Positions 38,226-47,072 of a stretch of 64,000 nucleotides of DNA are shown in pieces. Each line of letters starts with the position of its first letter. The stretch's first letter is position 1. The notes beneath the pieces are model-generated. The model saw nothing but the letters and a program-made list of their open reading frames with translations. It made no database searches and had not been told where the DNA came from. This DNA comes from Flavobacterium defluvii (GTDB lineage: Bacteria; Bacteroidota; Bacteroidia; Flavobacteriales; Flavobacteriaceae), in NCBI RefSeq assembly GCF_900129555.1, contig NZ_FQWC01000005.1, positions 1 through 64,000 on the forward strand. Reading direction: 5' to 3'. The position numbers and the translations under genes were made by a program.

Positions 38226-38487
38226 GGTTTTGATTAGTTAAGCGATAAATTTATTGTTAAGGTACTGTTAAAAAAAATATTTTATACAAACGGTTTGATC
38301 TTTTCAACAAACGACATAAAACATTCAACATTATGTTTTACGAAAACGTTATCCTATTTAAATAAAATATTAATAAGCTTTTTTTATAAAATTTTATTCA
38401 AAAGAATTGCGATTTCGCCAGTAATTGTGTAAAGTTGCACAGCAATAAGAAAACTTATTTAGATAATAATAAAAAGTTAAATAAAAG
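38226..38487. promoter_or_regulatory. Divergent control region between cusCI and the sensor kinase
   Basis: This 262-nt region carries the 27-bp element (38305-38331) and a promoter-like block TTTGTATAAAATATTTTTTT (minus strand, about 38270-38290). The same block lies at the same distance from the element upstream of cusCII (17 nt between ACAAAC and the AACGAC core on the + strand). A second promoter for the kinase gene was not resolved. Confidence 0.65.
38305..38331 (-). promoter_or_regulatory. 27-bp candidate operator of the cusCI operon
   Basis: On the minus strand: TTGAAT, 7 nt, GTCGTTTGTT, 79 nt before the cusCI ATG. It matches the elements at 32146-32172 and 40268-40294. Being in a divergent gap, it could also autoregulate the two-component genes. 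Confidence 0.75.
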
Positions 38488-39540
38488 TTGAACGAAATTC
38501 GAAAACTCAAATTTGATATAAAACTTCAAAATCATATATGGTTTTGGGGTTCTTATTTCACTCTCAACTTTTTACGATGGGGAGCTTACTTTAATGATTA
38601 TCCCTATTCGTTTAAATCGAATTTAATTGAGTTCTCACTCCATATCCCATTAGTATATTTCAACCTTTTTGTACTGGTACCAAAATATGTACTTAAACAG
38701 AAATACATTACCTATACTCTATCTCTTCTGGTAAGCCTTTTTGCAATATATTTATTAAAAACTGCTCTTACCTATTATATAGTATCCGAAAATATTTGGC
38801 CCGAAGCTAATCGAGAATATCATCCATTTGAAATAAATCATATCGTTGCAGTTTGTATAGGAGAATTATACGTTTTGGCAATGGCATCGTCAGTTTACCT
38901 AACTTTGACCTGGCTTCGCGAAAGAGAAAGAAACAGATCTTTGAGAGAAAATCAATTTAAAATCAAACTAAAATATCTTGAAAATCAAATTCAGCCGCAT
39001 TTCTTTTTTAATACTTTAAATAATCTTTACGCTTTATCTTTAGAATCCTCAGACAAAGTTCCTGATGTAATTATTAAGCTTTCTAATTTAATGGAATATG
39101 TTCTGTATGATGTAAAAGGAACCAAGTTTGTCCCATTAATAAAAGAGATTGATTATATTCAGAATTATATTGAAATTGAAAAACTTCGCTTTGAAAATGT
39201 AGATGTTACGATAAATTTAGAGTCTAATATAGAAGATGTTGTAGTTCCTCCGCTAATTTTTATTTCACTGGTTGAAAATGCATTTAAGCATGGCGGCGTC
39301 AATAATAATAACTTTAAAATTAAAATAAATTGTAAAGTTATTGACAATAAAATGTTAGACTTTGAAATCTTAAATAATTTTGTAATTTCACAAAATGTTA
39401 AGTCTAAAGGAGGCATTGGTTTAGTTAACACCAAGAAAAGACTAAAATTAATTTACAGAAATAATTATAGCTTAAAAGACAAAATAAAACTGAATTACTA
39501 TATAATTCGTTTGCAAATACCTATTCATAATGAAAATTAA
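38488..39540 (+). CDS. LytS-type sensor histidine kinase of the chitin locus
   Basis: This 350-residue protein starts at TTG 38488; a stop codon (TAA 38482-38484) lies two codons before it and no ATG occurs near the start, so TTG initiation is almost forced. Four membrane helices occupy about 15-150. The His_kinase module carries LKYLENQIQPHFFFNTLNNLYAL (phospho-acceptor His in QPHFFFN, about 172), and the ATPase part has PPLIFISLVENAFKHG and GGIGLVNTKKRLKLIY. There is no large extracytoplasmic sensor domain, so the signal may be sensed within the membrane or through a partner. It overlaps the regulator gene by 11 bp. Confidence 0.93.
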   Translation: MNEIRKLKFDIKLQNHIWFWGSYFTLNFLRWGAYFNDYPYSFKSNLIEFSLHIPLVYFNLFVLVPKYVLKQKYITYTLSLLVSLFAIYLLKTALTYYIVSENIWPEANREYHPFEINHIVAVCIGELYVLAMASSVYLTLTWLRERERNRSLRENQFKIKLKYLENQIQPHFFFNTLNNLYALSLESSDKVPDVIIKLSNLMEYVLYDVKGTKFVPLIKEIDYIQNYIEIEKLRFENVDVTINLESNIEDVVVPPLIFISLVENAFKHGGVNNNNFKIKINCKVIDNKMLDFEILNNFVISQNVKSKGGIGLVNTKKRLKLIYRNNYSLKDKIKLNYYIIRLQIPIHNEN

Positions 39541-40231
39541 ATGTGTATTGATTGATGATGAGCCTCTAGCAATCAAAGTGCTGCAAAATTATTTTAACAA
39601 TTTTACAGATTTTGAAGTTATCGGCACATTCAATAACTCTTTAGAAGCTCTGGATTTTATAAACAGCACTTCTGTAGATGCCGTTTTTTTAGACATCAAT
39701 ATGCCAATGATGACCGGTTTTGAATTAATAAGTTTAATCGAAAACAAAACCAAAGTTATTATAACAACAGCATTTAGGGAATTTGCTGCCGAAAGTTACG
39801 ACCTCGACGTTCTGGATTATTTAGTTAAACCCATTCCCCTGCCGAGATTTATAAAATGTATTAACAAAATTACTACAGAATACAACTTAAAAAACAATAT
39901 TAAAATTGATGTCTCAAAAGGAGATTCGCATATTTTTATCAAAGTCGATAAAAAAATGATGAAAATTAATATTGAAGAAATTCTTTTTATCGAAGGAATG
40001 AAAGAATACATAAAAGTTGTAACGGCCGACAAAACTTATATTACACACAAATCTTTAACTTCATTGTCTGAAGAATTACCTGGAGACCGCTTTTTGCGTA
40101 TACATAAATCTTATGTAATTGCATTAAATAAGGTAAAATCAATCGAAGGAAATCGTATTCAAATTCAGTCTTATACCATTCCTATAGGAAGAAATTACAG
40201 CAAAGACGTAAAAAACAGGATCCTCGAATAA
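39530..40231 (+). CDS. LytTR-family response regulator of the chitin locus
   Basis: This 233-residue protein has an N-terminal receiver (1-120: VLIDDEPLAIKVL with acidic pocket, DAVFLDINMPMMTG with the phospho-acceptor Asp near 55, TTAFREFAAESYDLDVLDYLVKPI) and a C-terminal LytTR DNA-binding domain (about 130-233: IFIKVDKKMMKINIEEILFIEGMKEYIKV, RIHKSYVIALNKV, IPIGRNY). It is cotranscribed with the kinase (11-bp overlap). LytTR proteins bind pairs of 9-10-bp sites about one helical turn apart, which suits the 27-bp element found before cusCI, cusCII and the permease. That link is inferred. Confidence 0.94.
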   Translation: MKIKCVLIDDEPLAIKVLQNYFNNFTDFEVIGTFNNSLEALDFINSTSVDAVFLDINMPMMTGFELISLIENKTKVIITTAFREFAAESYDLDVLDYLVKPIPLPRFIKCINKITTEYNLKNNIKIDVSKGDSHIFIKVDKKMMKINIEEILFIEGMKEYIKVVTADKTYITHKSLTSLSEELPGDRFLRIHKSYVIALNKVKSIEGNRIQIQSYTIPIGRNYSKDVKNRILE

Positions 40232-40267
40232 AACTTTAACATTTCTAACTACATATAAATTAACACA

Positions 40268-40294
40268 TTGTTGAATAAATAAGGTTGTTCGTTT
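40268..40294 (+). promoter_or_regulatory. 27-bp candidate operator of the MFS permease gene
   Basis: TTGAAT, a 7-nt spacer, then GTTGTTCGTT, ending 105 nt before the ATG at 40400. The spacing is identical to the cusCI and cusCII elements, with two half-sites conserved while the spacer differs. This ties the permease to the same regulon. Confidence 0.7.
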
Positions 40295-40399
40295 AAATTT
40301 AACATTATTTTCGATCAATAATTTTTTTTTGATTCATGTAACAAATATATTTACGGTCTTCAAAAAACACAATATTAAAAAATTAACCTTATTACAATT

Positions 40400-41836
40400 A
40401 TGAGTTCAGAAAATGTTCAAACCAAATGGGGACAGTTTATCCCACTAGTTATCGTGTTCTTCTTTTGGGGTTTTGTTGCTGCAAGTAACGATATCTTAAT
40501 TCCTGTATTTAAAACGGCTTTTAATTTATCTCAAGGAGAAAGTCAATTAGTTTCTTTGGCATTCTATATTGCTTATACAGTAGGATCCTTAATATACATG
40601 GGAATTTCTGTTTTAATCAAAGAAGATTTAGTTAACAAGATTGGTTACAAAAACGGTCTGTCATTAGGGTTACTTATTTCTGCAATCGGAACATTATTAT
40701 TTTATCCTGCAGCAAATACAGGTTCATTTCCTTTAATGCTTTCAGGTTTATTCATAGTAGCTTTGGGATTTTCATTACAGCAAACTGTAGCTAATCCATT
40801 AGCAATTGCTTTAGGACCAATATCTACGGGTTCTCAGCGTTTAACATTAGCAGGTGGAATCAATAACTTAGGAACTACAATTGGACCACTAATTGTAAGT
40901 TTTGCTATCTTCGGATCAAGTACAGGATCATCAACTTTAAGTATCGAAAGTGTAAAAATCCCTTATTTAATTTTAGGACTTGCTTTCTTATTAGTTGCTA
41001 TATTACTTAAATTTTCATCTTTGCCTGACAAACCAGCTCTTATCGAAGAAGAAATTGCTGCTGACGGTGCTAATGCAAAAAAATCAGCTTTACAATATCC
41101 TCAATTAATAATGGGAATGATTGCAATCTTCCTTTATGTTGGTGTAGAGGTTTCTACAGCTAGTAATTTACCGGCATATATGGAAAGCAAATTAGGATTC
41201 TTAACTCAGGAAGTTGCTCCATACATCTCTTTATACTGGGCGAGTTTAATGATCGGACGTTGGACAGGTGCAATTGAAGCTTTTACAGATAAAGCAAGCT
41301 TACAGCAAATTTTACGTTTCGTAGCTCCTTATTTAGCTTTTGGTGTGTTCTTAACGGTAAATGCAATTGCAAAACACGACTTAACTCCATTTTATATTTA
41401 CGGATTAATCATTTTAGTATTAATTGCTGCTGATATTGCAAGTAAAGGAAACCCTGCAAGAATGTTATTAATCTTCTCTTCTTTAGGTATTGTTGCGATC
41501 GCTATCGGAATGGCTACAACTGGAATTGTAAGTGTTTATGCTTTCACAAGTGTTGGTTTATTCTGCAGTACGCTATGGCCATGTATCTTTACACTTGCTG
41601 TAAGCGGATTAGGAAAAAACACAAGCCAGGGAAGCAGCTTCTTGATCATGATGATTATGGGTGGTGGAGTTATCAGCTGGTTACAAGGTTTTGTATCTGA
41701 ATTCATAGGTATTCAGGCGAGTTATATTGTTGGTATCGTATGTTTCGCTTACCTTGCATTCTATGCTTGGAGCGTAAGCGGAATCCTTAAAAAACAAGGA
41801 ATTAATTTCGACAAAAAATTATCTGGAGGTCACTAA
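40400..41836 (+). CDS. MFS sugar permease (FHS/NagP-like), probable GlcNAc importer
   Basis: This 478-residue protein has about 12 transmembrane helices. N-terminal FIPLVIVFFFWGFVAASNDILIPVFKTAFNLS and QQTVANPLAIALG resemble the fucose/glucose/galactose:H+ symporter branch (FucP, GluP, NagP). A hydrophilic loop lies at about residues 210-235. Location next to the chitin two-component genes and under the shared 27-bp element suggests it moves GlcNAc or chitobiose across the inner membrane. Transport substrate is inferred from context. A bidirectional terminator follows at 41858-41900. Confidence 0.92.
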   Translation: MSSENVQTKWGQFIPLVIVFFFWGFVAASNDILIPVFKTAFNLSQGESQLVSLAFYIAYTVGSLIYMGISVLIKEDLVNKIGYKNGLSLGLLISAIGTLLFYPAANTGSFPLMLSGLFIVALGFSLQQTVANPLAIALGPISTGSQRLTLAGGINNLGTTIGPLIVSFAIFGSSTGSSTLSIESVKIPYLILGLAFLLVAILLKFSSLPDKPALIEEEIAADGANAKKSALQYPQLIMGMIAIFLYVGVEVSTASNLPAYMESKLGFLTQEVAPYISLYWASLMIGRWTGAIEAFTDKASLQQILRFVAPYLAFGVFLTVNAIAKHDLTPFYIYGLIILVLIAADIASKGNPARMLLIFSSLGIVAIAIGMATTGIVSVYAFTSVGLFCSTLWPCIFTLAVSGLGKNTSQGSSFLIMMIMGGGVISWLQGFVSEFIGIQASYIVGIVCFAYLAFYAWSVSGILKKQGINFDKKLSGGH

Positions 41837-41857
41837 AATTTCAGAAATACCCATATA

Positions 41858-41900
41858 AAAAATCCAAATTCCAATTTTAAAAACTGGAATTTGGATTTTT
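41858..41900. terminator. Bidirectional terminator between the permease and the 41954 gene
   Basis: AAAAATCCAAATTCCA (41858-41873) and TGGAATTTGGATTTTT (41885-41900) form a perfect 16-bp stem flanked by A and T runs, serving two convergent genes. Confidence 0.9.
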
Positions 41901-41953
41901 TTTATTTACAAAAGTTAAACTTAACTTCTTAGCATCTCAAAGCCTTAGTCGCT

Positions 41954-42448
41954 TTACTTAGCATTAATAATATTATTCAAATTCTTCTTAAAAATAGCTT
42001 TATTCTGGGCTGATAATTGATACACAACATCTTTATCAGCATGTACAATAACTTTATCAATATTTGCATTTAAAAGCGCCTGCGGATCTTTTATTTTCAA
42101 CGTACAGGCTCCGTCAAAAAAACCATCATCCTCGATAATCTTTTTAGCTTCAATAACAGTTCCATCACTTAAAACGGCTGAAATAGTCATTTCTTTATTT
42201 AAAGTTTTCGAATAAAATCCATCCATAACCAATAGAAGTCTATAACTATTTTTTATTTCGGGACCTTTAAATTCGTGTCTGGTAATATTATACCGTAGAC
42301 CTTTTGCCAAAGTTTGAAACTTGACCGAACAATCTAATTCATACGTAGCTACATCTCCGGCATCATTTACAGAAGTTATAACCTTTGCCTGTGCATTTAT
42401 TGAAATGCTGGCCATAAAAAAAGATATTAAAACCATTATCACTTTCAT
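41954..42448 (-). CDS. Small exported protein of unknown function
   Basis: I use ATG 42448 (MKVIMVLISFFMASISINAQ), giving 164 residues with a signal peptide; the longer frame would start at TTG. The mature part shows alternating strands (YELDCSVKFQTL, IKNSYRLLLVMDGF, MTISAVLSDGTVIEAKKIIEDDGFFDGACTLKI) and ends in a Lys/Asn-rich helix. Not recognised. It lies downstream of the aldolase gene but is separated from it by a terminator. Confidence 0.8.
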   Translation of the reverse strand: MKVIMVLISFFMASISINAQAKVITSVNDAGDVATYELDCSVKFQTLAKGLRYNITRHEFKGPEIKNSYRLLLVMDGFYSKTLNKEMTISAVLSDGTVIEAKKIIEDDGFFDGACTLKIKDPQALLNANIDKVIVHADKDVVYQLSAQNKAIFKKNLNNIINAK

Positions 42449-42476
42449 AATCAACAATTTAAGTTTATATAAAAGT

Positions 42477-42516
42477 AAAAAAAATCGCCTTTTCTCGTTA
42501 GAAAAAAGACGATTTA
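42477..42516 (-). terminator. Terminator after the transaldolase-like gene
   Basis: On the minus strand AAATCGTCTTTTTTC pairs imperfectly with GAGAAAAGGCGATTT and is followed by a T-rich run. It lies about 22 nt past the aldolase stop codon. Confidence 0.75.
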
Positions 42517-42537
42517 AATTTTGTAAGTATCTAAAGA

Positions 42538-43194
42538 TTACTTGTTTCCTTTTTCGAAGTCAGCTACAAACTGAGCTAAACCGATATCAGTTAATGGGTG
42601 TTTCAATAATCCGTAAATTGCAGAAAGTGGTCCTGTCATAACATCAGCACCAATTTTAGCACAATTTACAATATGCATTGTGTGACGTACAGAAGCAGCT
42701 AAAATTTGAGTTTCGTAACCATAGTTATCATAAACTTCTCTAATTTCCTGAATTAAGTTTAAACCATCAGTAGAAATATCATCTAAACGTCCAACAAACG
42801 GAGAAACATAAGTAGCTCCCGCTTTTGCAGCTAAAATAGCTTGTCCAACAGAGAATACAAGAGTTACGTTTGTTTTAATTCCTTTATCAGAAAAATATTT
42901 TGCAGCCATAACTCCTTCTTTAGTCATTGGCAGTTTTACAACGATTTGGTCATGCAATTCAGCTAATTCTTCACCTTCTTTAATCATTCCATCATAATCA
43001 AGAGCATTTACTTCTGCACTTACATCTCCTTCTACAAGGTTGCAAATGTCAACATAATGCTTTAGAATGTTATTTTTTCCAGTAATTCCTTCTTTAGCCA
43101 TTAACGACGGATTAGTTGTTACTCCATCTAAAACACCTAAAGCTTGTGCTTCTTGAATTTGTGCCAGATTAGCTGTGTCAATAAAAAATTTCAT
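42538..43194 (-). CDS. Transaldolase / fructose-6-phosphate aldolase-like protein
   Basis: The 218 residues match the short TalC/FSA class of transaldolases. [32 protein letters not shown] and [12 protein letters not shown] (Lys87 expected to form the Schiff base) are followed by [31 protein letters not shown]. Short members act either as transaldolase in the pentose-phosphate pathway or as fructose-6-phosphate aldolase; the sequence alone does not decide. In Bacteroidota this is usually the housekeeping transaldolase. Transcribed alone. Confidence 0.93.
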   Translation of the reverse strand: MKFFIDTANLAQIQEAQALGVLDGVTTNPSLMAKEGITGKNNILKHYVDICNLVEGDVSAEVNALDYDGMIKEGEELAELHDQIVVKLPMTKEGVMAAKYFSDKGIKTNVTLVFSVGQAILAAKAGATYVSPFVGRLDDISTDGLNLIQEIREVYDNYGYETQILAASVRHTMHIVNCAKIGADVMTGPLSAIYGLLKHPLTDIGLAQFVADFEKGNK

Positions 43195-43365
43195 AATTTA
43201 TTTAATTAAAATTGGTTTGTTCGTATTTACATCTTTACAATTTTTTCTTCAAATATGCATTTAAAGAAAATATAGCTGCAAAATTACAAAATCAAAACCA
43301 ATAACGTTTTCAAAATCAAAACCATTTTGAAATTATATGTTATAAATAAGTGTTAATTTTACATT

Positions 43366-44169
43366 TTATAACTTATAATGATTCATCAACATTTTTTCAT
43401 ATAATTTATCCGGAAGTGCACGTTTTAAAACAATTGAAAACTTCTGCATAAAAGCACCAACTTTATAATGTACGTTTGGCTTTTTAGTTTCAATAATTTT
43501 ATAAACCGCTTCTGCCATTTCATTCGGATTACTTCCCGCATCAACGTGATCATTCATTGTAGCTAGAATATCGCCATACACTTTTTCATAAGCTGAATCT
43601 TTAATAACTGGCGCATGATAACGGCCTGCAGCAATGTTTGTTGCAAAATCTCCAGGTGCTACATTGGTAATTTCAACACCAAAAGATTTGACTTCCATTC
43701 TCAAAGCCTCAGTAATTAATTCAAGAGCTCCTTTTGATGCCGAATAAACACTTCTGTAAGGAAGTCCCATATACCCCGCAATGGAAGTAATATTTATAAT
43801 TAAACCTGAATTTTGTTTACGCATTTGTGGTAAAACAGCTTTCATCACTTCAATTGGACCAAAGAAGTTTGTTTCAAAATTATTTCTGATTTCTTCAGTC
43901 GGAATTTCTTCCAAAGGTCCAGTAATTCCAACACCAGCATTATTTATAACGATATCTAGTCTTCCCGAAGTTGCAATAATTTTATTAACCGCAGTTTTAA
44001 TGGAATCAACATTTCGAACATCTAAAGCAACTAACGGAAAAACCGAATTTAAAACTTTCTCCGGGTTACGGCTTGTTCCGTAAACAACGAAACCTTTAGC
44101 ATGCAAAAATTCTCCAATTGATTTACCAATTCCTGAGGATCCTCCGGTAATTAAAACGACTTTATTCAT
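43366..44169 (-). CDS. Short-chain dehydrogenase/reductase (SDR)
   Basis: This 267-residue Rossmann enzyme shows the NAD(P) motif TGGSSGIGKS (7-16), NNAGVG, catalytic Ser (IINITSIAGYMG) and YSASKGALE (Tyr-x-x-x-Lys). The R in YGTSRNPEKV (about 32-38) suggests NADP preference. The C terminus (PNVHYKVGAFMQKFSIVLKRALPDKLYEKML) resembles SDRs acting on lipid or steroid-like molecules, but the substrate cannot be read. It is a single gene facing the SRP RNA on the same strand. Confidence 0.9.
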   Translation of the reverse strand: MNKVVLITGGSSGIGKSIGEFLHAKGFVVYGTSRNPEKVLNSVFPLVALDVRNVDSIKTAVNKIIATSGRLDIVINNAGVGITGPLEEIPTEEIRNNFETNFFGPIEVMKAVLPQMRKQNSGLIINITSIAGYMGLPYRSVYSASKGALELITEALRMEVKSFGVEITNVAPGDFATNIAAGRYHAPVIKDSAYEKVYGDILATMNDHVDAGSNPNEMAEAVYKIIETKKPNVHYKVGAFMQKFSIVLKRALPDKLYEKMLMNHYKL

Positions 44170-44311
44170 TTGCTGGTTATAAGTTAAATATGATTATCAA
44201 TAAGTAGAGTTAATGCGAACAGGAAAAACTTCTAACTTTCGAAAGGTCCAAAAATAAAAAAATCCTCCCGAAGGAAGACTACTTTTATACAAATTCTAAA
44301 AAATAAAAAGT

Positions 44312-44405
44312 GGCAAGCGACCTACATCGCACCGCTCAACCGCGTACCCTTGCTATGTTCCCATCCTGGGGGAGTCTGCAGGAGCTGGTCGTGTAGGACT
44401 TGCCA
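44312..44405 (-). ncRNA. ffs: Small signal recognition particle RNA (4.5S-type)
   Basis: On the minus strand the ends GGCAAG/CTTGCC and CCTACA/TGTAGG pair to close a rod-shaped RNA of about 94 nt. The apical part reads CCAGG-ATG-GGAA-CAT-AGCAAGG, which is the SRP domain IV: a GGAA tetraloop, a 3-bp stem and the conserved asymmetric CAGG/AGCA internal loop that binds Ffh. A consensus promoter lies directly upstream (44409-44438), and a T-rich run follows the 3' end (minus strand, below 44311). The exact ends are estimates. Confidence 0.92.
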
Positions 44406-44408
44406 GTG

Positions 44409-44438
44409 CAAATATACAATCTTTTTATATTTTTGCAA
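44409..44438 (-). promoter_or_regulatory. Promoter of the SRP RNA
   Basis: On the minus strand TTG (44436-44438), exactly 19 nt, then TATATTTG (44409-44416) is an exact Bacteroidota consensus promoter. The predicted transcription start falls 4-7 nt later, at the first paired base of the RNA. Confidence 0.88.
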
Positions 44439-44493
44439 GAGCTTTGCTGCTATAAAAATATCGTCGTATATTGGCTTATTCAAATTTTAAACT

Positions 44494-45543
44494 ATGAAAA
44501 AATATAACTTCCTAACTGTCATTTTATTAGGAATTACATTAATTGGATGTAACGGTACAAAAAAAGGTGAAAATTCTTTATTTACTATTGATGATTCTGT
44601 TTTTCCAGCACATTTTCTTCCAAAAGAAGCAGTTTCAATTGGAATTTTAAACCCAAATTCGAAAGAAATTGACAGCATTGTTTACTTTGTTAACGACAAA
44701 AAAGTAGGAAGTACAAAAGGAGCTGAAAAATTCAAATTTGAATTAAAAGATCAAAAACTAGGCTATCAATACTTAAAAGCGACAGCATATTTTGGCGGAG
44801 ATTCATCTGACGCAACAAAACGAATTGAATTAGTTTCTGATGTTCAGCCTAAATTATTAAAGTATAAAGTAATCAATACTTTTCCACACGATCCGGAAGC
44901 TTTTACTGAAGGTTTAGAATTTCACGACGGTGTTTTATTTGAAAGTACTGGTCAAAAAGAAGATTCATATTTTAGATCAGTAGATTATAAAACCGGAAAA
45001 GTGATCCAGCAGGTTGATCTTCCAAAAGAATATTTTGGGGAAGGAATTACTTTTATCAATGGAAAAATTTATCAATTAAGCTGGCAGGAAAAAACGGGTT
45101 TCATTTATGATGCAAAAACGTTGAAACTAGAAAAAACCTTTAAATATGATAAAGATATTGAAGGTTGGGGAATGACACATGACCACAAATACATTTATCA
45201 CTCTGACGGAACAGAGAAAATCTGGAAAATGGATCCAAATACGCAAAAATTAATTGATTATATCAATGTTTATTCTGGTTCATCAAAAATTAAAGCTATT
45301 AACGAATTAGAATTAATCGATGGTAAGTTCTATGTAAACGTTTGGCAGAAAGACGCAATCGCAGTTGTAGATCCAAAATCAGGGGCGGTTGAAGGCATAT
45401 TAGATCTTTCTGGTTTAAGAAAATTCATAAAAGCACCAAAAGCCGAAGTTTTAAACGGAATTGCTTATAACCCGCAAACCAAAACAATTTTTGTTACCGG
45501 AAAATATTGGGAGAAAATATTCGAAATTACTGTTTCTGAATAA
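44494..45543 (+). CDS. Glutaminyl-peptide cyclotransferase (glutamine cyclotransferase family) lipoprotein
   Basis: This 349-residue protein has a lipoprotein signal (MKKYNFLTVILLGITLIGC, Cys19), an N-terminal domain of about 100 residues with a beta-sandwich look, and a beta-propeller of the plant-type glutamine cyclotransferase family from about residue 125: VINTFPHDPEAFTEGLEFHDGVLFESTGQ, GEGITFINGKIYQLSWQEK, YIYHSDGTEKIWKMDP, INELELIDGKFYVNVWQKDAIAVVDPKSG and LNGIAYNPQTKTIFVTGKYW. The enzyme turns N-terminal Gln into pyroglutamate on exported proteins. T9SS substrates in this phylum often carry N-terminal pyroglutamate, which gives a likely context (inference). Confidence 0.92.
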   Translation: MKKYNFLTVILLGITLIGCNGTKKGENSLFTIDDSVFPAHFLPKEAVSIGILNPNSKEIDSIVYFVNDKKVGSTKGAEKFKFELKDQKLGYQYLKATAYFGGDSSDATKRIELVSDVQPKLLKYKVINTFPHDPEAFTEGLEFHDGVLFESTGQKEDSYFRSVDYKTGKVIQQVDLPKEYFGEGITFINGKIYQLSWQEKTGFIYDAKTLKLEKTFKYDKDIEGWGMTHDHKYIYHSDGTEKIWKMDPNTQKLIDYINVYSGSSKIKAINELELIDGKFYVNVWQKDAIAVVDPKSGAVEGILDLSGLRKFIKAPKAEVLNGIAYNPQTKTIFVTGKYWEKIFEITVSE

Positions 45544-45559
45544 AAACATATAAAGAATA

Positions 45560-45620
45560 AAAACACGAATTTCACAGATTTCACGGATTAGTTCGTGATA
45601 ATTTGTGAAATTTGTGTTTT
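45560..45620. repeat. Inverted repeat upstream of hutI
   Basis: AAAACACGAATTTCACA (45560-45576) and TGTGAAATTTGTGTTTT (45604-45620) are complementary apart from one G-U pair, with a 27-nt centre. It resembles the dispersed palindromes elsewhere; a weak terminator role for the upstream gene is possible. Confidence 0.7.
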
Positions 45621-45635
45621 ATAACAACATCCATA

Positions 45636-46871
45636 ATGATCACATTAATAAAAAATATACAAGAACTACTGCAAGTTCGTCAATCTTCAATTAACAAAGT
45701 TTCCGGAGCCGAAATGGCTGAACTTCCTACAATAAAAAATGCTTTTTTAATTTTAGAAAATAATCTAATCGCAGATTTTGGTTCTATGGAAAATCTTCCC
45801 GAAATCAAAGCAGATAAAGTTATTAATGCATCTGGCCGCGTTGTACTTCCTTCGTGGTGCGACAGCCACACCCATATTGTATATGCAGGAAACCGCGAAC
45901 AGGAATTTGTAGACCGTATCAATGGATTATCTTATGAAGAAATTGCCAATCGTGGCGGCGGAATTTTAAATTCGGCCAAAAAACTAAACGAAACTTCGGA
46001 GGAAGAAATTTACGAACAGTCAAAACTTCGATTAGAAGAAGTGATGCGTTTAGGAACAGGTGCTGTTGAAATAAAATCAGGTTATGGATTAACTGTTGAA
46101 GGCGAATTAAAAATGCTGCGCGTTATTAAAAAACTTGCCAAAAATTATCCTATTTCTATAAAAGCAACTTTTCTGGGTGCACATGCTTTTCCAACTCATT
46201 ACAAGGAAAATAAAACAGGTTATATCGATGAAATTATTACCAAAATGCTTCCTGAAATTGCCATAGAGAAACTGGCTGATTATGTAGATGTTTTTTGCGA
46301 AAGCGGCTATTTTTCTGTAGAAGAAACAGAAAAAATTATGCAAGCCGGAATTGAATTTGGCTTAAAGCCAAAAATTCACGTAAATCAATTCAATTCTATT
46401 GGCGGGATTCAGGCTGGCGTTAAATTTAACGCACTTTCTGTCGATCATCTTGAAATAATGACGCCAGAAGATATTGAAGCTTTAAAAAATACCGAAACGA
46501 TGCCTGTTGCATTACCTTCGTGTTCTTACTTTTTAAGTATTCCGTACACACCCGCCCGCGAAATGATTAAAGCAGGATTACCTTTAGCATTAGCAACCGA
46601 CTTTAATCCAGGCTCTACTCCATCGGGAAATATGAATTTTGTAGTGGCAACGGCTTGTATTAAAATGAAAATGACTCCTGAAGAAGCCATAAATGCAGCA
46701 ACAATAAACGGTGCCTATGCAATGGGAATTTCAGAAACTCATGGAAGCATTACAAAAGGTAAAAAAGCCAATTTAATTATTACAAAACCTATTTCTTCTT
46801 ATTATCAAATTCCATACGCTTTTGGAAGTAATTTAATTGAAGATGTAATTATTGAGGGCGAAATTATTTAA
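45636..46871 (+). CDS. hutI: Imidazolonepropionase
   Basis: I use ATG 45636 (MITLIKNIQELL), giving 411 residues, the family length; the upstream frame would start at TTG inside an inverted repeat. HutI hydrolyses 4-imidazolone-5-propanoate to N-formimino-L-glutamate in histidine breakdown. Visible motifs are the metal site VVLPSWCDSHTHIVYAGNR, the substrate loop YEEIANRGGGILNSAKKL, GAVEIKSGYGLTVEGELKML, TFLGAHAFP, KPKIHVNQFNSIGG, SVDHLE and LALATDFNPGSTPSGNM. hutG lies about 1.2 kb downstream, separated by an unrelated minus-strand gene; hutH and hutU are not in the window. Confidence 0.96.
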   Translation: MITLIKNIQELLQVRQSSINKVSGAEMAELPTIKNAFLILENNLIADFGSMENLPEIKADKVINASGRVVLPSWCDSHTHIVYAGNREQEFVDRINGLSYEEIANRGGGILNSAKKLNETSEEEIYEQSKLRLEEVMRLGTGAVEIKSGYGLTVEGELKMLRVIKKLAKNYPISIKATFLGAHAFPTHYKENKTGYIDEIITKMLPEIAIEKLADYVDVFCESGYFSVEETEKIMQAGIEFGLKPKIHVNQFNSIGGIQAGVKFNALSVDHLEIMTPEDIEALKNTETMPVALPSCSYFLSIPYTPAREMIKAGLPLALATDFNPGSTPSGNMNFVVATACIKMKMTPEEAINAATINGAYAMGISETHGSITKGKKANLIITKPISSYYQIPYAFGSNLIEDVIIEGEII

Positions 46872-46889
46872 TAACAATATATTATAAAA

Positions 46890-46985
46890 TTGACAGCAGC
46901 GGTTGAAACCGCTCCCTTTGTTAAAAGCTTACAATCATTAAATTCCTCAAGAAAAACATAGCCCGTGGTTTCAACCACGGGAAAC
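46890..46985. repeat. Two short palindromic repeats after hutI
   Basis: AGCGGTTGAAACCGCT near 46903 and CCCGTGGTTTCAACCACGGG near 46963 are each self-complementary and share the GGTTTCAACC core. They look like a degenerate dispersed repeat pair. Confidence 0.65.
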
Positions 46986-47010
46986 CATTATAAAAGTTTC
47001 ATTAAACAAA

Positions 47011-47044
47011 AAAAAGGTCTGCAAATAAATCTGCAGACCTTTTT
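47011..47044. terminator. Bidirectional terminator between hutI and the coiled-coil gene
   Basis: AAAAAGGTCTGCA (47011-47023) and TGCAGACCTTTTT (47032-47044) form a perfect 13-bp stem with A and T runs on either side. Confidence 0.92.
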
Positions 47045-47072
47045 TATGTGGTATTTATTTTGCGAGATTAAA

